From Thiohalocapsa sp. ML1 (lineage in GTDB: Bacteria; Pseudomonadota; Gammaproteobacteria; Chromatiales; Chromatiaceae): DNA of 64,000 nucleotides. The stretch covers positions 100,210 to 164,209 of the forward strand of contig NZ_JABX01000010.1 of the NCBI RefSeq assembly GCF_001469165.1, written 5' to 3'. Below are positions 14,931 to 23,787 of this stretch, one piece after another (position 1 is the first letter of the stretch; each line of letters starts with the position of its first letter). A model generated the notes under the pieces. That model saw nothing but the letters and a program-made list of their open reading frames with translations, did no database searches and had not been told where the DNA came from. The position numbers and the translations under genes are program-made.

Positions 14931-15928
14931 GGGTCGGCCTCCGCCGCGTTGCCGAACTCGGCCCGGAAGGCGGCGAGCAGCGCGGCATCGCCGCGGGTCG
15001 CGAGCCGCGTGCGGAGCGCGTCGGCGACGCGGCGCTGGTGCCGATTGACCGCCAGCACCTCGACCACCTGCCTTGCCGTGCCGGCGTCAGCATCCGCGGC
15101 GAGGCCCAGCAGCCAGGCGAGTGCGGCGTCCGAGCGCGCCAGCGCCGCGGCCCGCAGCAGCACCTGGTGCCAGGGCCGGCGGAACGGCTCCGCCTCCCAG
15201 CGCGCCCGCAGCGCCGCCACGGCGGCGTCGAGACGCGACTCGCCCAAGGCGAGCGCCGCGAGCTCGGCAAGCTCCACCCCGCCCGCGCCGTCGAGCCAGC
15301 GCGCGACGAAGCCCGGTCCGCCGTCCGCGTCCACGGCCAGCAGGGCGCGGAAGCACTCCCCCGTCACCTCGGGCTCGGCGTCGCCCAGCAGCGCCTTGGT
15401 GCGCAGCACCGCGCTGGCCGCACGGGGCTCGGTGCAGCCGATGGCGCGCACGGCGCCGCTGCGGGCGCGGTGCTCCGGATCGACAAGCAAGTCCACGAGG
15501 TCCAGGAGCGCGCCGGTGTCGCCGCTCGCGGCCAGGCCCATGGCGCAGCTCGCGCGCACGTCGCCCGCGGTGTCCACCGACTCGCCCCAGGTCGGCTCCA
15601 GTTGCCGCAGCTTGAGCCCGTCGCGGAAGAAGGCCGCATCAAGGCTGTCCAGGGCCACCAGCGCCCGCGCGAGGGCGCCCTTGGCGATGCAGCCCGGGTC
15701 GCGCTTGTGGTCCAGCGCCGCAAAGCGGCGGAAGGCCTCCATCAGCGCGGGCTCCAGCGCGTAGTGCAGGCCGTCGGCGGCCAGCGCCGCGGCCTGGGCG
15801 ACCGGCCGGTAGTGCGCATGGGCAAGGGCCTGATGCAGCAGCGCCTCGTCGGCGCCCGGCTCCAGTGCCTGCAACAGTGCGTCGGGCCCGACGGCGTGCC
15901 GGCTGCTTGTTCGCTTCGGCTGCTTCAT
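14927..15928 (-). CDS. HEAT-repeat protein translationally coupled to pcl
   Basis: 333 aa, soluble, no signal peptide. It is built of helical ~30-residue units rich in Ala/Leu with recurring motifs such as GDTGALLDLVDLLVDPEHRARSGAV and DPEVTGECFRALLAV-like stretches, typical of HEAT/PBS-lyase-type repeats. GAGGAG is 9 nt before the ATG at 15928; the ATG at 15934 is only 3 nt from it. Its stop overlaps the ligase start, so both proteins are made from one message. Function is unknown. Related HEAT folds in phycobilin lyases and NblB handle linear tetrapyrroles, but a role in photoreceptor maturation here is only a hypothesis. Confidence 0.7.
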   Translation of the reverse strand: MKQPKRTSSRHAVGPDALLQALEPGADEALLHQALAHAHYRPVAQAAALAADGLHYALEPALMEAFRRFAALDHKRDPGCIAKGALARALVALDSLDAAFFRDGLKLRQLEPTWGESVDTAGDVRASCAMGLAASGDTGALLDLVDLLVDPEHRARSGAVRAIGCTEPRAASAVLRTKALLGDAEPEVTGECFRALLAVDADGGPGFVARWLDGAGGVELAELAALALGESRLDAAVAALRARWEAEPFRRPWHQVLLRAAALARSDAALAWLLGLAADADAGTARQVVEVLAVNRHQRRVADALRTRLATRGDAALLAAFRAEFGNAAEADP

Positions 15929-16127
15929 CGACATAAACTCCTCATTCGCGCCTCTGGCGTCACCCAAAGCCGCACCCGGCATCGACTCCCGGCCTTGATT
16001 GGCCGGCGAAGGCGGGTATAACGTGCTGCCTTGAATTACCCCCGGCGCCGCCGCCCACCGGTGCGGCGCCGACAAGATACCAACCCGCCGGTCACCGCCG
16101 GCCCGCAGTGCCCGCCGCGACGCCAAC

Positions 16128-18071
16128 ATGGAACCCGCAGCCCACCGCTTCGACCCCGAGTCCGCGCCCGCGGAGCCCGACAGCGGCCGCTGGCGGCTGC
16201 CGGACCTGCTCGACTTCGACTATTACGTCGACCGCGACGAGCAGGCGCTGCGCACCGACCCCGCCGAGCGCAAGCGCCTCACCGAGCGCGACCGCCGGCT
16301 CTACCGGGAACGCATCGCACCCGCCATCAGCGCGCCTGAGCATAGCCCGAAGCACCGCAGTCAGGCACTGCGACGCTGGCTGGGCATCCGGCGCGGCGCC
16401 GAGGACCCGGAGCTCGCGGCGCTGCTGCCGGGCGCCGCCTTCGCCCGCGGCCAGCGGCTCGTCGCCGTTCTGGTCGCGATCCTGGGCGTTGTGGCCGGCA
16501 TCGGCGTCGCCTCCGCCCTGCTCCACTACGAAGGCGACCGGGCGGTGAACGTATCCTGGTACGTGTTCATCCTGGTCATCGTGCAGGTGCTGCTCGTCGC
16601 CGGCACCGCGGCGGCCTGGTACAGCCGGCGCACCAAGGCTGTGCAGACAGCGGTGCAGGATCTGTCGCTTCTGAGCCACCTGATGAAGCCGCTGTTCAGC
16701 ACCGCCGCGCGCTGGGTGCAGCGCCAGCGCCTCGCGCATCTGCCGCCGGACCTGCGCGAGAAGGCCGAGGCCCGCAAGGGCATGTTGATGGGCCACTTCG
16801 CCCTCTACGGGCCGGCGGCCTACCTGCCGATGCTGATCCCGGCGCAGTTGTTCGGCATCGGCTTCAACGTCGGCGCCATCCTCGCCACCATCTCGCTGGA
16901 GTGGTTCACGGACCTCGCCTTCGGCTGGGGCTCGGCACTGAACGTGCAGCCGGGCACAATCCACACCTTCGCTCACATTATCGCGCTGCCGTGGAGCTGG
17001 TTGTTCGGCGAAGGCGTCGGCGTGCCGACGCTGGAGCAGGTCCAGGGCACGCGCATCAGCCTGAAGGACCCGCTGTTCATCATGAACGCGGAGCACCTGC
17101 GCTCGTGGCGCTGGTTCCTGGTGCTGTCCGTCTTCACCTACGGGCTCCTGCCACGGCTCGTCATGCTCGGCCTCTCCGCGCTCACGGAGCGCCGCACGCT
17201 GGCGCGGCTGCCCTTTACGCACCAGCGCACACAGGCGCTGTACGCGCGCATGGTCACGCCGCAGCTCGAAACCGCGGGCGATCCCGGCCACGGGCCGGAG
17301 ATGTATATCCCGGAGCCGCTTAAGCCGGTCAGCGCGCCGCGCGCCGCGCCGCCATCAGCGGCGCCCGCGGCACCGGCACGACCACCCGCCGAGCCCGAGC
17401 CGGAGCCCAAGCCCGGGACCAAGCCAGCCGCCCAGGCGGCGCCGGCGCCCAGGCCGCCAGCGACCAGGCCTGTGGTTCCAACCACGCCCGCGAGCGCGGA
17501 CGCGCCCGCCGAGCCGACGCCGGCCGCCAAGCCGACACGGCCGGCCCCGCCGCAGCCCCGGCCCGCGGCACCGGCACCGGTCAAGCCCACGGCAGTGCGC
17601 GCAAGCGGCACGCAGATCGCCGCCGACGCCTGCGTGCTGCTGCTGCACGTGGACGTCGCGGACGTGCTCGATCAGCGCGATCACGAGCGCCTGCAACGGC
17701 TGCTGCACCAGCATTCCGGCTGGCGGGTGGCGACATCGGCCACCTACGGCGGCGGCAGCGGCATGGCCAAGCAGGCGCTCACCATCGTTGAGGGTGCACA
17801 ATGGCGGGCGCCGCCGGCACGGGTCGCCCTGCTGGCCGACGGCTCACAGCCGCCCATCACCGAAAGCCTGCGCTTCCTGCGCGCGCTGCGGGCCGCCGCC
17901 GGCGAGCACGCGCAGATCCTGCTGCTGTTGGTGGGCGACCCCGAGGGTGCAGACCCGCTGCCGCCGCTGTCGGCGTTCGACTACCAGGACTGGCAGCGCA
18001 AAGTGGAACAGCTTGGCGATCCCTATCTCCGCCTGGAGATGCTGGCGGGCCCCGCCGAGGAGACCGACTGA
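16128..18071 (+). CDS. DUF2868 membrane protein
   Basis: 647 aa. Polytopic: helices near residues 107-132 (RLVAVLVAILGVVAGIGVAS), 142-165, 228-265 and 328-352. A long Pro/Ala-rich, flexible region spans about 395-490. The C-terminal domain (about 495-647, DACVLLLHVDVADVLDQRDH onward) is soluble and mixed alpha/beta. This arrangement, followed directly by a GTPase with DUF3482, matches the conserved DUF2868-DUF3482 pair of gammaproteobacteria, whose role is unknown. Its stop TGA shares one base with the ATG of the GTPase, so the two products are coupled and likely interact. The start at 16128 lacks a clear Shine-Dalgarno. Confidence 0.8.
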   Translation: MEPAAHRFDPESAPAEPDSGRWRLPDLLDFDYYVDRDEQALRTDPAERKRLTERDRRLYRERIAPAISAPEHSPKHRSQALRRWLGIRRGAEDPELAALLPGAAFARGQRLVAVLVAILGVVAGIGVASALLHYEGDRAVNVSWYVFILVIVQVLLVAGTAAAWYSRRTKAVQTAVQDLSLLSHLMKPLFSTAARWVQRQRLAHLPPDLREKAEARKGMLMGHFALYGPAAYLPMLIPAQLFGIGFNVGAILATISLEWFTDLAFGWGSALNVQPGTIHTFAHIIALPWSWLFGEGVGVPTLEQVQGTRISLKDPLFIMNAEHLRSWRWFLVLSVFTYGLLPRLVMLGLSALTERRTLARLPFTHQRTQALYARMVTPQLETAGDPGHGPEMYIPEPLKPVSAPRAAPPSAAPAAPARPPAEPEPEPKPGTKPAAQAAPAPRPPATRPVVPTTPASADAPAEPTPAAKPTRPAPPQPRPAAPAPVKPTAVRASGTQIAADACVLLLHVDVADVLDQRDHERLQRLLHQHSGWRVATSATYGGGSGMAKQALTIVEGAQWRAPPARVALLADGSQPPITESLRFLRALRAAAGEHAQILLLLVGDPEGADPLPPLSAFDYQDWQRKVEQLGDPYLRLEMLAGPAEETD

Positions 18072-19597
18072 TGGCTACCGCAAGCCGCGTGCAGACCGAC
18101 CGGCAGCCACGCCCCAAGCGCCGGAGCAACAGGCCGGAGCCGGCACGCGCCGCAGACACCGGCGTGGAATCCCCCGTGCTCGCGATCATGGGCCATCCGA
18201 ATGCCGGCAAATCCTCGGTGGTGGCGACGCTGACCGAGAACGACCGCATCGCCATCGACAAGCGTGCCGGCACCACGACCACCACCGATGAATACCCGGT
18301 CATCATCGACGGTCGAACCGTGATGACCTTCATCGATACGCCCGGCTTCCAGAACCCGAGCGACGTGCTGGAGTGGTTCCAGGCGCACGCCGAGGAGACG
18401 GACTTAGCCGGGGCCTTCCTCGCCGCTCACGGCGACAATCCGATGTTCAGCCACGACTGCGCGTTGCTCCGCCCGGTGGCGAAGGGCGCCGGGATCATCC
18501 TGGTCGTAGACGGCTCCAAGCGCATCAAAGAGAAGGACCGCACCGAGATGGAACTGCTGCGGCTCACCGGGCGCCCACGCATGGCGATCCTGAACAATCT
18601 GAGCAACGTCAACAAACACATGCCGGCTTGGCAGGACGCACTGAACAAGTCCTTCAACTCGGTGCGGGAGTTCAACGCCCACCGCGCTACCTATGATGAG
18701 CGCATTGCGCTGCTGGGGGCACTCAAGGCGATCGATCAGCGCTGGGAGCCGATGCTGGAGGAGACCATCCGCGCCTTCCGCGAGGACTGGGCGCGGCGCA
18801 TCGAGCAGAGCACGGACACCATCATCCAGTTGATGAAAGAGGCGCTGAGCAAGCGCGTCACGCGCATCGTCAAGGTTGACGAGATCGAGTCGGACGACCA
18901 CCGCGAGGCCATCAAGCAACAGCTCACGGAGGCCCTGCAGCAGGCGCTCCGCCAGTTGGAGGTGGAGGCCCAGCAGCGCATCCGCGCCCACTTCCGCCAC
19001 AACGTCTGGGACGTCCCGGCGACCTCACTGTTGGCGAAGGATCTGTTCTCCGAGGAGGTCGAGGAGGCGCTCGGCCTGCGTCAGCGCCAGGTCGCCATGG
19101 CCGGCGCCGCGGCGGGTGCCGTGTCCGGCGGCGTCATCGACCTCGGTCTCGGCGGCCTCTCCTTCGGCACCGGTGCCCTCATCGGCGGCCTCGTCGGCGG
19201 CGCGCTCGGCGTGCTCGGCGGTGCGGCGCTGGCCAAGATCGACATCCAGCGCACGCTCGGCGTCGAGCGCTTCTCGATGGGACCGGTCACGAACCCGCGC
19301 TTCCCCTTCGTGCTGCTGGACCGGATCATCCTCTACGCGGCGCGGGCGATGAACTGGTCCCACGGCCGCCAAGCGGCAGACGAGACGGCCCCGAACCGGG
19401 TGCCGGAACGCGACATCAAGCACAAGCGCGGCTTCACCGAGGAACTGAGCGCGGAGGACCACCGCACGCTGGCGCGGTTCTTCACTGCCGCCCGCCGCGG
19501 CAAGGAGACCCCGCACGAGGACCAGAGCCGCGCCATCGTGGTCACGATCCTGCAGGGTCTCTCGCACAGCGACATCGACGCGCGCGTCGGCATCTAG
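18071..19597 (+). CDS. DUF3482-containing GTPase
   Basis: 508 aa. An Era-like GTPase domain has P-loop GHPNAGKSS (41-49), a Thr-rich switch I (GTTTTTDEYP), and DTPGFQNP (from about 87). A canonical NKxD is not obvious; AILNNLSNVN sits where it is expected. After a helical region comes a glycine-rich hydrophobic hairpin AGAAAGAVSGGVIDLGLGG and GALIGGLVGGALGVLGG (about 340-385), likely a membrane-inserting segment. The ATG at 18071 overlaps the stop of the DUF2868 gene. Nucleotide-dependent action at the inner membrane together with that protein is inferred. Confidence 0.82.
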   Translation: MATASRVQTDRQPRPKRRSNRPEPARAADTGVESPVLAIMGHPNAGKSSVVATLTENDRIAIDKRAGTTTTTDEYPVIIDGRTVMTFIDTPGFQNPSDVLEWFQAHAEETDLAGAFLAAHGDNPMFSHDCALLRPVAKGAGIILVVDGSKRIKEKDRTEMELLRLTGRPRMAILNNLSNVNKHMPAWQDALNKSFNSVREFNAHRATYDERIALLGALKAIDQRWEPMLEETIRAFREDWARRIEQSTDTIIQLMKEALSKRVTRIVKVDEIESDDHREAIKQQLTEALQQALRQLEVEAQQRIRAHFRHNVWDVPATSLLAKDLFSEEVEEALGLRQRQVAMAGAAAGAVSGGVIDLGLGGLSFGTGALIGGLVGGALGVLGGAALAKIDIQRTLGVERFSMGPVTNPRFPFVLLDRIILYAARAMNWSHGRQAADETAPNRVPERDIKHKRGFTEELSAEDHRTLARFFTAARRGKETPHEDQSRAIVVTILQGLSHSDIDARVGI

Positions 19598-19608
19598 CCG
19601 CAGCGGCG

Positions 19609-20043
19609 TCAGAGCAGTTGCCGCGCCCAGGCGACCAGCCTGCCGGCGTCCATGGCGCCGGCGGTGCGGGCGACCTCGCTGCCGCCACGCAGGAGCGCCA
19701 GCGTCGGGATGCTGCGAATGCCGAAACGCATGGCGAGCCCCTGCGCCTCCTCGGTATTGACCTTGACCAGCCTAACCTGCGGCTCCAATTGCGCCGCGGC
19801 CGCCTCGAAGGCCGGCGCCATCGCCCGGCAGGGGCCGCACCAGGGTGCCCAGAAGTCCACCAGCATGGGCAGGTCGCCGCGGGCGAGGTGCCGCTCGAAG
19901 CGACCCTCGTCCAGCGCCACCGGATGACCGTCGAACAGCGGCCGATGGCACTTGCCGCAGGCCGGTCCTTGGGCGAGGCGTGCGGCGGGCAGGCGGTTTA
20001 CCGCATCGCAATGCGGGCAGACGACGTGCAGCGATTCGGCCAT
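19609..20043 (-). CDS. trxC: Zinc-ribbon thioredoxin (thioredoxin 2)
   Basis: 144 aa cytoplasmic disulfide reductase. An N-terminal zinc ribbon (CPHCDAVNRLP and CGKCHRPLF, residues ~8-40) precedes a thioredoxin domain with the active site FWAPWCGPCRAMAP (about 66-79) and cis-Pro in IRSIPT. AGGAGG about 8 nt before ATG at 20043 fixes the start; the longer frame to 20109 is non-homologous. It is divergent from the second thioredoxin-fold gene at 20464, with a repeat-filled 420-bp gap between them. Confidence 0.92.
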   Translation of the reverse strand: MAESLHVVCPHCDAVNRLPAARLAQGPACGKCHRPLFDGHPVALDEGRFERHLARGDLPMLVDFWAPWCGPCRAMAPAFEAAAAQLEPQVRLVKVNTEEAQGLAMRFGIRSIPTLALLRGGSEVARTAGAMDAGRLVAWARQLL

Positions 20044-20141
20044 GGCGTGTCCTCCTAATAGTGTTGCACTAGATGGCTTGACGGCACCAAATGCTTGCAG
20101 ATGAGTCAAGTTTCATGGCGCCAAGGCGCTTGAGGGCAATC

Positions 20142-20200
20142 GGGCCGAAGGCCGAGGGCCAAGGGAGCCCTCCTCGGCCCTTGGCCCTTGGCCCTTGGTT
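20142..20200. repeat. Heptamer inverted-arm element between trxC and cnoX
   Basis: Left arm GGGCCGA/AGGCCGA/GGGCCAA, centre GGAGCCCTCCT, right arm with four CGGCCCT/TGGCCCT units. It has the same centre as the element at 9282-9377. In RNA it would give a GC-rich stem. The rest of the 20044-20463 gap holds no gene apart from the 15-bp array. Confidence 0.7.
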
Positions 20201-20394
20201 CAGCGGCGGCAACGAGCGGGCTGCGCAAGACGACGCTCCGCGCCCTGGTCGGTCTGAGGCCTCGCCTCGCTAGTGTTGCGCCGGCCCGGGGCGGCAGTTT
20301 GCTGGCGCCGGTGCGTGCCCGAGCCGCCGGCCGGGTTGAATCGCCCCGGCTGACCAATTATTTTCCAAGGCCAGCGCAGTTGCCAGCTATCCAT

Positions 20395-20454
20395 TTGCCA
20401 CCCACCCCGTTGCCACCCACCCCGTTGCCACCCAACCCGTTGCCACCCAACCCG
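20395..20454. repeat. 15-bp tandem array before cnoX
   Basis: Four adjacent copies of TTGCCACCCAMCCCG: the first two with C, the last two with A at the variable position. The array ends 9 bp before the ATG of the next gene and so lies in its 5' leader; the GGAGACC that follows is the likely ribosome-binding site. Confidence 0.85.
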
Positions 20455-20463
20455 GAGACCGCC

Positions 20464-21324
20464 ATGGCCGACTCGCCTTACATCATCGAAGTCACGGAGA
20501 GCAACTTCGAGCAAGTGGTCATCGCCGGCTCCATGCAACGGCCGGTGCTGGTGGATTTTTGGGCCGACTGGTGCGCGCCCTGCCGAGCGCTGATGCCGAT
20601 CCTCGCCAAGCTCGCGGACGAGCTCGCCGGCGCCTTCGTGCTGGCCAAGGTCGACACCGAGGCACAACAGGGCTTAGCGGCGGCCTTCGGCATCCGCAGC
20701 CTACCGACGGTGCAACTGTTCAAGGGCGGCCGGGCGGTGGATCAGTTCATGGGCGCGCTGCCGGAAGCACAGATCCGCGACTTCCTGGCCCGCCATGTCG
20801 AGAGCGAGACCGACAAGCGCCTCGCCGACGCCGCCCAGCGCATGCTCGCGGGCGACCTCGACGGCGCCGCGGCGCTGCTGGCCGAGGTCAGTGCCCGGGA
20901 CCCGGACAATGCGAAGCTCTTCATCGCCGAGCTCAAGCTCGCGCTGGCCCGCGGCGACGCGGCCGCCGCCGCGGAGCGGCTCGAGCGCACGCCCATCGAG
21001 CTCGCCGCCGACCCCGAGGTGGCGCGGCTGCGCGGCCAGGTGGCCTTCGCACAGGCCGCCGCGAGCACACCGCCGCGGGCGGATTGCGAAGCCCGCCTGG
21101 CCGCCGACCCGGCGGACAGCGAGGCGCGCTACGGCCTCGCCGCGCATCAGGTGATCGCCGGCGAGTACCAGGACGCGCTCGACAACCTGCTGACGCTGAT
21201 GCAAAAAGACCGCGGCTACGGCGAGGACGCCGCACGCAAGGGCATGGTCATGATCTTCGACCTGCTCGGCGATGATCCGCTGGTCGCGAGCTACCGTGCC
21301 AGACTCTCCCGGCTGCTTTATTGA
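20464..21324 (+). CDS. cnoX: CnoX/YbbN-type thioredoxin-TPR co-chaperone
   Basis: 286 aa. The N-terminal thioredoxin domain keeps a CxxC active site (FWADWCAPCRALMP, about residues 32-45), unlike Escherichia coli CnoX, which has SxxC. The C-terminal ~165 residues are TPR-like helices (DKRLADAAQRMLAGDLDGAA; SEARYGLAAHQVIAGEYQDA) as in the family. CnoX protects clients from over-oxidation and hands them to GroEL/DnaK; that is family knowledge. Start ATG at 20464 follows GGAGACC by a few bases. Confidence 0.88.
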   Translation: MADSPYIIEVTESNFEQVVIAGSMQRPVLVDFWADWCAPCRALMPILAKLADELAGAFVLAKVDTEAQQGLAAAFGIRSLPTVQLFKGGRAVDQFMGALPEAQIRDFLARHVESETDKRLADAAQRMLAGDLDGAAALLAEVSARDPDNAKLFIAELKLALARGDAAAAAERLERTPIELAADPEVARLRGQVAFAQAAASTPPRADCEARLAADPADSEARYGLAAHQVIAGEYQDALDNLLTLMQKDRGYGEDAARKGMVMIFDLLGDDPLVASYRARLSRLLY

Positions 21325-21344
21325 TGCCGCGGCTGGTAGAGCTC

Positions 21345-21788
21345 GGCGCCGGTGACCGGGATCGCCGGCTTTCCAGCCGGCTCGCCGCCGACGCGGCTCA
21401 ATGCCGCGTCGGCGGCGTCCGGGCCGATAAGAGGCCACATGCGCGGTGTCGGCCCGGCAGCGCGGCATGGCCAACCGCCCGGCTCCCGCGCCGCAGATCG
21501 CGTGCCGGGGGCATCGAGCCCCCGGCACGCGAAGCCGGCTGAAAGCCGGCGGTCCCAGTCCGAGCCGGCGCCGGTGACCGGGATCGCCGGCTTTCCAGCC
21601 GGCTCGCCGCCGACGCGGCTCGATGCCGCGTCGGCGGCGTCCGGGCCGATAAGAGGCCACATGCGCGGTGTCGGCCCGGCAGCGCGGCATGGCCAACCGC
21701 CCGGCTCCCACGATGCAGATCGCGCGCCGGGGGCATTGAGCCCCCGGCACGCGAAGCCGGCTGAAAGCCGGCGCTCCCAGTCCATGCC
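21345..21788. repeat. 222-bp direct tandem duplication with internal dyads
   Basis: Two nearly identical copies, 21345-21566 and 21567-21788, differing at a handful of bases. Each contains GCCGGCTTTCCAGCCGGC, a GCCGACGCGGC/GCCGCGTCGGC inverted pair, GGGGGC-(ATCGA or ATTGA)-GCCCCC and AAGCCGGCTGAAAGCCGGC, so the unit can fold extensively. It has no coding potential I trust. It resembles a palindromic REP/MITE-like unit that duplicated in place. It fills most of the gap between cnoX and the next gene. Confidence 0.85.
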
Positions 21789-21903
21789 GGATTCCGGGTT
21801 CACGTCAGGTCCCTACACATCGTCCTGCGCCGCGGATTCCACTACAATTCGCCGGGCAGCCGCGGTGCATGATCGCATCGCAGCCCTCCAACGGAGCCGG
21901 CCC

Positions 21904-22494
21904 ATGACCTGCCTGACGCCCCTCGTCCGCGCTGCGGCGCTCGCCGCAGCCCTCTTCCCGGCAGAACTGCTTGCCGACCCCGTCACGGACCAGATCGACG
22001 CCGCCAAGCGCGCCTATGCCGCCGGTGACGAGCAGGTGGCCATGCAGGCGCTCGAGTTCGCCATCGCGCAGATCAAGGACAAGCTCAAAACCGAGCAGTT
22101 GGGCCTGCTGCCCGCGCCCCTGCCGGGCTGGAGCGCCGACGAGCCGGTCAGCGACGCGGGTGGAATTGCGGCCATGTTCACGGGCACGACCCTCGCGCGC
22201 GGCTATCGTAGGACGGAAGACAACGCCACGGTGACCCTCACCATCACGGCCGACTCACCCGTGCTGTCGATGCTGAGCACGCTGATGCAGGCCAATCCCA
22301 GCAGCTCGCCTTACACCCGCGGCGGTTACCGGGGTGTGCTGGAGCTGCGCGACGGGGCCGCGAGCCGCATCCTGCTGATGGTCGGCACGCGCATACAGGT
22401 GCAGGTGGAGGGCAGCGGCGTCGATCAACAGACGCTCGAGGCCTATCTGGATGCCATCGACTTCGACGAGCTGGAGAAGGCCCTGCTCGGCTGA
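21904..22494 (+). CDS. Secreted protein of unknown function
   Basis: 196 aa. An N-terminal signal peptide, MTCLTPLVRAAALAAALFPA, has a likely cleavage after LLA (about residue 25). The mature part starts with a helical stretch (DQIDAAKRAYAAGDEQVAMQ) and then a beta-rich domain (TVTLTITADSPVLSMLSTLM, RILLMVGTRIQVQVEGSG). No catalytic motif recognised. The overall pattern suggests a periplasmic beta-sandwich. It is followed after 34 nt by a diguanylate cyclase on the same strand, so a shared transcript is plausible. Confidence 0.65.
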   Translation: MTCLTPLVRAAALAAALFPAELLADPVTDQIDAAKRAYAAGDEQVAMQALEFAIAQIKDKLKTEQLGLLPAPLPGWSADEPVSDAGGIAAMFTGTTLARGYRRTEDNATVTLTITADSPVLSMLSTLMQANPSSSPYTRGGYRGVLELRDGAASRILLMVGTRIQVQVEGSGVDQQTLEAYLDAIDFDELEKALLG

Positions 22495-22528
22495 ATGTGA
22501 CGGCGATAACCGGGAGACGCACAGCGCC

Positions 22529-23593
22529 ATGTCCCTGCGCAACGCCGAGGAACGCGCCGGCACCATCGAGCTCAAGGGGTTCAACCGCACGCTGGCGGAG
22601 ACGGAATGGCTCCTGCTGGTGCTGATACTCGTGTACATGACGCTGCCCGACGAGCCGGTGGCGCAGCCGCTGGTGATCCTGGCCTCAGCGTCCGTGTATG
22701 CCCTGTTCGTCGTGGGCTTTCGCTACGCCAACCTGTTCACGCTGCCGGCCCGGTGGAAGTTCACCATCGAGACCTGGGCCATGCTCGGGCTCAACGCCGT
22801 TGCCGTCTGGCAAACGGGTCGCGTGGACAGCCCGCTCATGAACCTGTTCCTGCTGGTGGTGATCTTCAGCGCGTTGACGCTGGGCAAGGTCATCACGCTG
22901 CTGGAGCTCGCGCTCATTACCAGCTTCTATCTGCTCGCCGCCTACTCCGTGAACGGCACGGAGATCTTCCAGTACGAGATCTTCAGCTCGCTGATGCTGC
23001 ACTTCGCGCCTTTCGTGCTGGTTGCCTACGTGACCTCGCTGCTGGCGGCGGATTTGGGCTTCGCGCGCGCCTATGTAGAGCGGCTCGCGGAGACCGACAC
23101 CCTCACCGGCGTCAACAACATGCGCGCCTTCAACCAGGCGCTGGCGCGGCTGGAGCGCCGCGCGCGGGCGCTGGACGAGCCCTTGTCGCTCCTGATGATC
23201 GACATCGACAACCTGAAGGCCATCAACGACCAGCACGGCCACGATGCCGGCAGTGCGGCCATCCGCAGCGTCGCGAACGCCATCAAGGCCTCCGTGCGCG
23301 CCAACGACATCGTTGCCCGCTACGGCGGCGATGAGTTCGCCGTTCTGTTGCCCTCCGCCTCCGAGGAGGCGGCGCGGCACGCCGGCGAGCGCCTCCTGAA
23401 ACGCATTGCGTCATGCCCGCTGGAGCTGCCGACGGGACGTATCAGCGTCAGCGTCAGCATCGGACTCGCCACCTTCCCGGTGATGGCCGGCGATGTCGAG
23501 GACCTGCTGAACCACGCAGACAAGGCCCTGTACGCGAGCAAGCAGGCGGGCCGCAACCGGATGTCCAGCTATCCGGGGTTCCAGGCGGCTTAG
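22529..23593 (+). CDS. Membrane-anchored diguanylate cyclase
   Basis: 354 aa. Five to six hydrophobic helices occupy residues ~30-185 (WLLLVLILVYMTL, LVILASASVYALFVVGF, LMNLFLLVVIFSALTLG and others) as an unclassified MASE-like sensor. The GGDEF domain follows: ETDTLTGVNNMRAFNQAL, MIDIDNLKAINDQHGHDAG, then VRANDIVARYGGDEFAVLLP. The signature is intact and R-A-N-D five residues before it is a proper RxxD inhibitory site, so product inhibition is expected. There is no EAL domain. Start ATG at 22529; the frame continues upstream into the preceding gene without homology. Its TAG stop abuts a heptamer array. Confidence 0.9.
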   Translation: MSLRNAEERAGTIELKGFNRTLAETEWLLLVLILVYMTLPDEPVAQPLVILASASVYALFVVGFRYANLFTLPARWKFTIETWAMLGLNAVAVWQTGRVDSPLMNLFLLVVIFSALTLGKVITLLELALITSFYLLAAYSVNGTEIFQYEIFSSLMLHFAPFVLVAYVTSLLAADLGFARAYVERLAETDTLTGVNNMRAFNQALARLERRARALDEPLSLLMIDIDNLKAINDQHGHDAGSAAIRSVANAIKASVRANDIVARYGGDEFAVLLPSASEEAARHAGERLLKRIASCPLELPTGRISVSVSIGLATFPVMAGDVEDLLNHADKALYASKQAGRNRMSSYPGFQAA

Positions 23594-23691
23594 GGGAAGG
23601 GGGAAGGGCCAAGGGGGAAGGCACGAGGGCCAAGGGCCAAGGGCCAAGGGCCAAGGGAGCCCTGCTCGGCCGTTGGCCCTTCATTGACTTG
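23594..23691. repeat. Heptamer inverted-arm element after the diguanylate cyclase
   Basis: Begins right at the TAG stop: degenerate GGGGAAG units, then four to five GGGCCAA copies, centre GGGAGCCCTGCTC, then a short opposite arm GGCCGTTGGCCCTTC. It could act as a 3'-end stem. The following ~60 bp contain GATCGGGTTCGGGATCGA with a partly complementary CGATCCCGATCCCGAG at 23774-23789. Confidence 0.7.
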
Positions 23692-23787
23692 CGCGTCAAG
23701 CGGGCAACTGGACGTCGGACTGGCGAGGCGCGTCGGGATCGGGTTCGGGATCGAAATCGAACCGAGTGCCAACCGATCCCGATCCCG

